In this document: positions 6,007-11,740 of the stretch, piece after piece | How the letters are laid out: each line of letters starts with the position of its first letter | Position numbering within the stretch: the stretch's first letter is position 1 | Assembly (NCBI GenBank): GCA_900752535.1 | Contig: CAADVV010000085.1 | Span: 1 to 11,740 of the forward strand | DNA from: Bacteroidales bacterium | GTDB lineage: Bacteria > Bacteroidota > Bacteroidia > Bacteroidales > Muribaculaceae | Length of the DNA: 11,740 bases | Direction: 5' to 3' | Translations under genes and position numbers: made by a program | Notes under the pieces: generated by a model | Databases searched by the model: none | Told to the model about the DNA's origin: nothing | Seen by the model: only the letters and a program-made list of their open reading frames with translations

Positions 6007-9000
6007 ATGAAAATCTGTGAAAACAAAAAAATGAGACTTGCCCTGTCGTCAGCAGCGCTGACAGTGGCTCTCGTCTCGTCAGCACAGACCGGCCAGACCC
6101 TGACGGGTACGGTTCTTGACCCTGAGGGCGAACCGCTGATAGGCGCTATGGTCAAAGTCGAGGGCACGAAAATTGTCGCCACAACCGATCTTGACGGCAA
6201 ATTCTCAATCACCGCACCGGCAGGCAAGAAAATAGAAATCACTTATGTCGGCTACGAGCCCCAGTATATCAAGGTAGCTCCCGGCCAGACAACATATTCG
6301 GTAACAATGACCACGCAGCAGCTCGATGAAGTTGTGGTCGTCGGTTACGGCACACAAAAGAAGAGTGAGGTCACCGGCTCGATTTCTCAGGTGAAGGCTG
6401 ACGCAATCAAGAACTTCTCGGCCACCTCGGTGGCCGACGTCCTCGGTGGTATGACCGCCGGCGTGGCTGTCACCAAATCGACCGGTTCGCCCGGCGAGTC
6501 GCCCGACATCATCATCCGCGGTGCTGCCTCGGTCAATGGCATGAAGCCCCTCTATATCGTCGACGGCGTCAGACAGTCAACCGGATTTGACTTCAACATG
6601 AAGGATATCGAGTCAATCGAAATCCTGAAAGACGCAGGCTCATGCGCCATCTATGGCGCCGAAGCCGCCGGCGGTGTCATCCTCGTCACAACCAAACGCG
6701 GTCAGGCCGGCAAACCCACTGTGACCGTCACCGGTCGCTACGGCATCCGCAAAATCGACAACAAATTCAAGCTCCTCAACCGCGACGAGTTCATCGCAGC
6801 CAAATCAATACTCGGCATTGACATCCTCGGCTCGGAGGGCGTGGCCTCAGCCGACGAGCTCCCCGACGTAGACTGGATGGACGTCATGTATGACACCGGT
6901 CACGAGCAGGAATACAACATCGCCCTGTCAGGCGGCTCTGACAAACTGCGCTACTTCGTCTCGGGCGGCTTCTATAACGAGAAGGGTACGTATATCGACT
7001 CGTCGGCCGACCGCTTCTCGCTGCGCACAAATGTCGACTACACGATTTCACCTATCTTCTCGATGGGAACATCGTTCTATGGCAGCGTGCTCAACAGCAA
7101 CCCCACCAAGGTCTACTCAATCTACACCAACTCGATACCGTTCCGCACCGTTCCGACCATGGAGCCTGTCGACGCCGACGGCAACTACTGTCAGACTCCA
7201 TTCTATCTCAACGGTCCCAACCTCTACGGTAACGAGATGACCTATCACCACAAAGGCAAAGAGTATAACGCCAACGTGCTGCTCTATCTGAATGTCAACT
7301 TCACCCCGTGGCTGACACTGCGTCTGAACGGCGCCGGCAAGTTCGGTTCGTCACACTCGCGCGTCTTCTCTGAAGAATACAACTTCCGCGCAGTGCAGGA
7401 GAGCGCCTACTTCGAATCGAGGGCCGGCACATCGCAGGAACTCACCGGTAACGCAACCCTCACGTTTGACCGCACATTCAACAGGGTGTGGGGCGTGAAA
7501 GCCATGATCGGTACGGAAGTCACCGCCGCCGACTCATACTACAACTACATCCGTGCAATCGACTTCCCCGTCGACATCGTCAACTCGGTCAACCTCTCGT
7601 CAAACACCGCCAAGGAGGCTTCAGACTCGCCCTATAAAGGACGTGCGGCCTCGTTCTTCGGCCGCGTCAACCTGAGCTACCACAGCCGTTACTATCTGAC
7701 CGCCAACTTCCGTCGCGACGGTTCAGACCGCTTCGGCAAGAACAACCGCTGGGGTTCGTTCCCCTCGGTCAACGTCATGTGGCGTCTGGGCCAGGAGAGT
7801 TTCATCAAAGACAACCTGCAGTGGCTCACCGATGCCAAAATCCGCGGCAGCTACGGTATTCTCGGTAACGACGGCATCGCCCAGTTCCTTTATACCCGCG
7901 CTTATGTTGGCGACCAGATTCTCTATAACTTCGGCGGCAACAACGAGGTTTCGGGCTGGGCTAACTACAAAGTGCCCAACATGGACATCAAGTGGGAGGA
8001 AATCCATCAGGGTGACTTCGGCGTCGAGCTCAACATGTTCAACAACCATCTGACGTTTGTCTACGACTACTATAACCGTCAGACACACGACATGCTCTAC
8101 TGGAAAGTCGTTCCCTACGCTTCAGGTATCAACTACTATCACGAAGGCGCAACAAACACCATGCCCATCAACATCGGCCGAGTGTCGAACATCGGTCATG
8201 AAATCACCCTCTCGTGGCAGCAGGCACTGGGCGACTTCCACTATAACGTCGGTTTCAACGCCTCGTTCAACAAAAACGAAGTCAAGAAAATCGGTGAGGA
8301 AGGTGCAGCTCCGCTGGTATCGCCCGACGGCATCAACCGCACGGAGAATGGCCGCTCGATGTCTGAATTCTACGGCTACAAGTGCGTAGGTATCTTCCAG
8401 ACCCAGGAACAGGTCGACGAGTACAACCGTCGCGCCCAGGAGGCAGGACGCCCCTACTACTGGCAGCAGAACACCGGCGTGGGCGACCTCATCTTTGACG
8501 ACACCAATGCCGACGGCGAACACCAGGGTTATGTCGACGAGAACTGCAAACGCTATATCGGCAACCCGTGGCCTAAGATGACTTATGGTATCAACCTCTC
8601 GGCCCAATGGCGCGGTTTTGACCTCTCGGCTGTCTTCCAGGGCGCTGCCGGATTCCAGATTTATAACGGCGTCAAGGCCTATACCCAGACATTCGCGACC
8701 GACGGCAATACCACCATGGACATATACAAATGCTCGTTCTTCGGCGAAAACGGCCTCACAGACCAGCCCCGTTGCGGTATGATTAACGACGCCGGCGCAT
8801 GGATTGGCGACCCCTCGAAAAACTACGGCACAATCAGCTCGTTCAACATCGAGGACGGCGACTATCTGAAGTGCAAAAACCTTGTTGTCGGCTACACACT
8901 TCCCGCAAGCCTGACACGCAAAGCCGCCATGTCGGCCGTACGCGTCTACTTCTCCGCCTCAAACCTCTTCACAATCACCAACTATAAAGGCATCGATCCT

Positions 9001-9129
9001 GAAATCGGCGGCACATCGACACAGGATTCAAACCTCGCCGGCACATCAATGACAGCCCGCGGCGTCGACACCTATAACCGCTACATCCCCTCACGCCTCT
9101 ATTCATTTGGTCTCGACATCACCTTCTAA
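6007..9129 (+). CDS. SusC-family TonB-dependent outer-membrane glycan transporter
   Basis: A 1040-aa protein of normal SusC length. Signal peptide in residues 1-27 (MKICENKKMRLALSSAALTVALVSSAQ; Met9 at 6031 is an alternative start). A carboxypeptidase-D-like regulatory domain follows at about 31-102 (TLTGTVLDPEGEPLIGAMVKVEGTK ... VGYEPQYIKV). Then come the TonB-box/SusC signature LDEVVVVGYGTQKKSEVTGSIS (about 106-127) and the plug (about 128-232: VADVLGGMTAGVAVTKSTGSPGE, IIIRGAASVNG, PLYIVDGVRQ, IESIEILKDAGSCAIYGAEAAGGVILVTTKRG). The remainder is a beta-barrel with many aromatic strands, ending in YSFGLDITF with a C-terminal Phe for barrel assembly. It imports oligosaccharides across the outer membrane with energy from TonB-ExbBD, under the SusD lid encoded 28 bases downstream. 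Neighbouring GH87 and GH97 suggest alpha-gluco-oligosaccharides as cargo. No frameshift is seen. Confidence 0.97.
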   Translation: MKICENKKMRLALSSAALTVALVSSAQTGQTLTGTVLDPEGEPLIGAMVKVEGTKIVATTDLDGKFSITAPAGKKIEITYVGYEPQYIKVAPGQTTYSVTMTTQQLDEVVVVGYGTQKKSEVTGSISQVKADAIKNFSATSVADVLGGMTAGVAVTKSTGSPGESPDIIIRGAASVNGMKPLYIVDGVRQSTGFDFNMKDIESIEILKDAGSCAIYGAEAAGGVILVTTKRGQAGKPTVTVTGRYGIRKIDNKFKLLNRDEFIAAKSILGIDILGSEGVASADELPDVDWMDVMYDTGHEQEYNIALSGGSDKLRYFVSGGFYNEKGTYIDSSADRFSLRTNVDYTISPIFSMGTSFYGSVLNSNPTKVYSIYTNSIPFRTVPTMEPVDADGNYCQTPFYLNGPNLYGNEMTYHHKGKEYNANVLLYLNVNFTPWLTLRLNGAGKFGSSHSRVFSEEYNFRAVQESAYFESRAGTSQELTGNATLTFDRTFNRVWGVKAMIGTEVTAADSYYNYIRAIDFPVDIVNSVNLSSNTAKEASDSPYKGRAASFFGRVNLSYHSRYYLTANFRRDGSDRFGKNNRWGSFPSVNVMWRLGQESFIKDNLQWLTDAKIRGSYGILGNDGIAQFLYTRAYVGDQILYNFGGNNEVSGWANYKVPNMDIKWEEIHQGDFGVELNMFNNHLTFVYDYYNRQTHDMLYWKVVPYASGINYYHEGATNTMPINIGRVSNIGHEITLSWQQALGDFHYNVGFNASFNKNEVKKIGEEGAAPLVSPDGINRTENGRSMSEFYGYKCVGIFQTQEQVDEYNRRAQEAGRPYYWQQNTGVGDLIFDDTNADGEHQGYVDENCKRYIGNPWPKMTYGINLSAQWRGFDLSAVFQGAAGFQIYNGVKAYTQTFATDGNTTMDIYKCSFFGENGLTDQPRCGMINDAGAWIGDPSKNYGTISSFNIEDGDYLKCKNLVVGYTLPASLTRKAAMSAVRVYFSASNLFTITNYKGIDPEIGGTSTQDSNLAGTSMTARGVDTYNRYIPSRLYSFGLDITF

Positions 9130-9157
9130 CTAATCCATCCAAACTACAAGAATAGTC

Positions 9158-11014
9158 ATGAAAAATATATTCAAGCTCATGGCCGCACCGGCTCTTGTGG
9201 CCGCTCTCGCTCTGACGACGACGGGTTGCTCAGACTTCCTCGATGTCGAAGACGAGTCGTCGGTGTCTGACGCCAACTTCCCAACAAACATGAAGCATGT
9301 GGACCTGCTGCTCAACTCGGCATATGCAGGCAGCCACGGCCTGGGACTCTACGCCCACATCTATTATCCCGAAATCATGTATCTGCTCGACCATAACCAC
9401 GACACATTCGGCAACTATGACGGCCGCTCACAGTTCCTGTCGTGGAACGCGCAGACCTCAAACGAGAAACTCGAGAAACTCTATGCCGACATCATGTGCT
9501 GGATTCAGTATGCCAACGCCGCCAACGATGCCTGCGAAAGCTATCGTCCCAAAGCCGCCGAAAACGAGATTGCCGAGCTCGACTACATGCAGGGGCAGGC
9601 TCTCTTCAACCGCGCATTAGCCTACTGGCACGCCCAGACCTTCTTTGAGCTCGAATCAAAGGAGGGCGGCCTCGGATTCCCCATCATCCGCGTCTCTCCC
9701 ACATCCATCGACGAGATGATGCCCCCGCGCGCAACGGTCAAGGAAAACTGGGACTTCGTCATCGAGACCCTTCAGGAGGCCTCGCGTCTGCTCCAGGGCC
9801 ACAACTCCGACAAGACCCGCGCAACCTACTGGGCCGCACGCGGTCTTCTCGCCAAGGTCTACATGCAGGCACGCCGTCCCCAGGAAGCCATCCCCGTGCT
9901 TGAGGACATATTCAAAAACTCGGGCGCACAGCTTCTGGACTATGAGACATATTCCAACTCATTCTATGCCGACGAGAAATATGAGTTCAACAGGGAGACT
10001 CTATATGAAATCGACATGAGCCGCAACACGAAGCAGGAAGGTCCCTGGGGTGGATTCACCTCGGGTTCGGGTATGCCCATGGTCATGGCTCCCTGGTTTG
10101 TCAACATGGCCAGCTGGACATCGTTCATGACTGCCGCCGGTGACTGGGTCGGCCCGACCGAAGCCGGTGTCGAAGCCTCGACATGCTCTAACGGCGGATG
10201 GGGCAACAACTACGTCAACGATTTCTCTGTAAAACGTTTCGGCTGGACACTGCCTCCCACAACCCGTGTGCGCAACGTCAACTTCGACCCCTCGAAGGCC
10301 AAACGTTTCGCCACCATCGACAACTTCCCCTGGGTTCTCCCCGAAAACTTCCGCGCGGAGTCACAGCGCATGCGCGACGACAAGAAGTGCGACCCGCGTC
10401 TGTTCATCAGCTGCGCCCAGCCCTACTTCGACACCCTCAAAGACCAGACCGGCGCCGACACATGGTATGACCTATCGTTCACCGAAGCCGCTTCGCTCGG
10501 CCTCGACAAGCACCTCTATTTCGCTCCCCGCAAGTTCACAAACCGTGAGGGCCTCGAAAGCTCGCTCAACATGTCGAGCGGTTCAAACTATCCCATCGTG
10601 CGCCTCGCCGACCTCTATCTCCTCTATGCCGAGGCTATCGCTCCGACAAACCCCGCAGTCGCTCTCGAATATGTCAACAAGGTTCACCGCCGCGCCTACG
10701 GCTGCGATCCCGAGACAGCCTCACCCTATGACTACAAATCGCTGAATGACGCCACCTGCGCCGCTCTCGGCAACAGTCAGGACCTCCTGGGCCACGACGT
10801 CATCAAGTATGAGCGCTGGGCCGAGCTCTTCGGCGAAGGCCAGTGGTGGTTTGACATCCGCCGCTATGAGATTCTCGAAAACGAAGCCAAGGTTTATCCC
10901 ACATCAACCTACGGCAACGCCACATATCTTGGAGAGCGCTGCTACGCCCAGCCGATACCTCTGACAGAAATCGAGCGCTACAACGGCAATCTCCAGCAGA
11001 ACTATAACTATTGA
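9158..11014 (+). CDS. SusD/RagB-family surface glycan-binding lipoprotein
   Basis: A 618-aa protein, somewhat longer than classical SusD. Lipoprotein signal peptide with lipobox TTGC (Cys24) followed by SDFLDVEDE, the typical start of SusD proteins (CxxFLD), with acidic residues after the Cys that favour surface export in this phylum. The helical TPR-like scaffold includes LDYMQGQALFNRALAYWHAQTFFEL (about 141-165). The hallmark SNYPIVRLADLYLLYAEAIA lies at about 476-495, and KYERWAELFGEGQWWFDIRR at about 549-568. The end, YAQPIPLTEIERYNGNLQQNYNY, is the usual SusD closing motif. It acts as the hinged lid of the SusC channel and captures oligosaccharides at the cell surface. It starts 28 bases after susC and ends 9 bases before the GH97 gene, so it belongs to the same operon. 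The sugar-contacting residues cannot be identified by eye. Confidence 0.97.
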   Translation: MKNIFKLMAAPALVAALALTTTGCSDFLDVEDESSVSDANFPTNMKHVDLLLNSAYAGSHGLGLYAHIYYPEIMYLLDHNHDTFGNYDGRSQFLSWNAQTSNEKLEKLYADIMCWIQYANAANDACESYRPKAAENEIAELDYMQGQALFNRALAYWHAQTFFELESKEGGLGFPIIRVSPTSIDEMMPPRATVKENWDFVIETLQEASRLLQGHNSDKTRATYWAARGLLAKVYMQARRPQEAIPVLEDIFKNSGAQLLDYETYSNSFYADEKYEFNRETLYEIDMSRNTKQEGPWGGFTSGSGMPMVMAPWFVNMASWTSFMTAAGDWVGPTEAGVEASTCSNGGWGNNYVNDFSVKRFGWTLPPTTRVRNVNFDPSKAKRFATIDNFPWVLPENFRAESQRMRDDKKCDPRLFISCAQPYFDTLKDQTGADTWYDLSFTEAASLGLDKHLYFAPRKFTNREGLESSLNMSSGSNYPIVRLADLYLLYAEAIAPTNPAVALEYVNKVHRRAYGCDPETASPYDYKSLNDATCAALGNSQDLLGHDVIKYERWAELFGEGQWWFDIRRYEILENEAKVYPTSTYGNATYLGERCYAQPIPLTEIERYNGNLQQNYNY

Positions 11015-11023
11015 TTTTATAAG

Positions 11024-11740
11024 ATGAGAAGTAAAACAATGCTTGCCTGCGCTACCCTGGTGGTTATCACCGGGGCAGCCCTGGTCGGCCAGATGATGAC
11101 GTCGTGTGCGGGCGCGTCGGCTGCCGAGTCGGTCGCCCTCTCGCCCGACGGCTCTCTGAGGCTGGCCGTGGGTGTCAGCGACAGCGGACGTGTCTTCTAT
11201 ACGCTCCATCATGCCGATTCACCGCTGATTGACACCTCTTATGTGTCTATTGACATGAAAGAAGGCTCAATCGGCCGCCGTTCGGCCATCAAATCCATCT
11301 CTCACGACTCGTTCGACGAGACATGGGAACAGCCATGGGGCGAGGAGGCCAAGGTCCGTAACAATTACAACGAGATGCGAGTGGAGCTTGCCGAGAAGGA
11401 CTCCAAGGTTCCGGTTTACACCCTCGTGTTCCGCGTTTTTGACGACGGCATAGGCTTCCGCTATGAGATTCCCGAGACTGCCGGACTCGACTCGGTGACC
11501 ATCATGAACGAGGACTCACAGTTCCGCATCCACGAGGACGCCGTGGCCTGGGCTCAGCCCTGGGACCACGAATACTACGAGCATCTCTACCTCCCGGCTC
11601 CCGTGTCGCGTCTCGACACCGTCACCACCCCCCTGACCATGAAGGTGACCGACAATCTCTATATGTCGATTCATGAGGCCGCCCTGATTGACTACGCCGA
11701 GATGAACCTCACACCAGACTCCGGCACAACGACACTCCAC
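11024..11740 (+). CDS. GH97 family glycosidase (SusB-like), 5' part only
   Basis: 239 codons are open to the window edge without a stop, so the gene is cut by the window. The N-terminus MRSKTMLACATLVVITGAALVGQMMTSC looks like a lipoprotein signal with Cys28 in a TSC lipobox; plain signal-peptidase-I export is the alternative. The remainder matches the N-terminal super-sandwich domain of GH97: SPDGSLRLAVGV near the start, then DETWEQPWGEEAKVRNNYNEMRVEL (about 104-128), FRVFDDGIGFRYEIPE (about 142-157), and LYMSIHEAALIDYAEMNL (about 213-230). GH97 contains inverting alpha-glucosidases (SusB type) and retaining alpha-galactosidases. The residues that separate them lie in the TIM barrel outside the window. 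Next to a GH87 gene and a SusR-type regulator, alpha-glucosidase is the more likely activity, trimming imported oligosaccharides in the periplasm. It starts 9 bases after susD, hence is co-transcribed with it. Confidence 0.9.
   Translation, partial: MRSKTMLACATLVVITGAALVGQMMTSCAGASAAESVALSPDGSLRLAVGVSDSGRVFYTLHHADSPLIDTSYVSIDMKEGSIGRRSAIKSISHDSFDETWEQPWGEEAKVRNNYNEMRVELAEKDSKVPVYTLVFRVFDDGIGFRYEIPETAGLDSVTIMNEDSQFRIHEDAVAWAQPWDHEYYEHLYLPAPVSRLDTVTTPLTMKVTDNLYMSIHEAALIDYAEMNLTPDSGTTTLH

Noticed and set aside
7723..8607. Minus-strand open frames within susC (7723-8088 and 8122-8607) and plus-strand shadow frames in susC and susD
   Set aside because: They overlap well-supported SusC/SusD coding sequence in other frames and show only reverse-complement codon composition, no own motifs.

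Overview
The window reads as a gut-type member of Bacteroidales, most like a Muribaculaceae/Bacteroides relative. The evidence is a SusC/SusD pair, a GH97-type protein, Bacteroidetes promoter boxes (TAnnTTTG) with no Shine-Dalgarno sequences, and AT-rich spacers between GC-richer genes. No rRNA, tRNA, CRISPR or insertion sequence was seen. The species cannot be named from this sequence alone.

Layout. The left part lies on the minus strand. A 125-aa secreted protein (40-417) holds only a CBM35-like N-terminal piece. A membrane-spanning TPR/HTH regulator of the SusR/DUF6377 type follows (588-2279). Next is a secreted 658-aa protein with a CBM35-like module, a GH87-type right-handed beta-helix and a C-terminal sorting-like tail (2365-4341). 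After a 420-base divergent spacer the plus strand carries a secreted 304-aa protein of unknown family (4762-5676), a terminator-like hairpin and a G-poor leader, then SusC (6007-9129), SusD (9158-11014) and the 5' part of a GH97 glycosidase lipoprotein (11024 to the window end).

Reading. Together this looks like a polysaccharide utilization locus for an alpha-glucan containing alpha-1,3 links (mutan, nigeran, fungal alpha-1,3-glucan or similar). GH87 would cut the polymer outside the outer membrane or at the surface, SusD/SusC would bind and import the fragments, and GH97 would trim them in the periplasm to glucose (or galactose, if it belongs to the other GH97 branch). The regulator would sense oligosaccharides in the periplasm and act on DNA through its cytoplasmic HTH.

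The most interesting signal is a 22-base direct-repeat element found three times: before the 125-aa gene, before the GH87 gene and before the 304-aa gene. Each copy sits exactly 27 bases upstream of a TAnnTTTG box and points in the direction of its gene. It is a strong candidate for the operator of the locus regulator and ties the minus- and plus-strand genes into one regulon. No equivalent was found directly before susC, so SusC/SusD/GH97 are probably reached by read-through past the hairpin and the C-rich leader.
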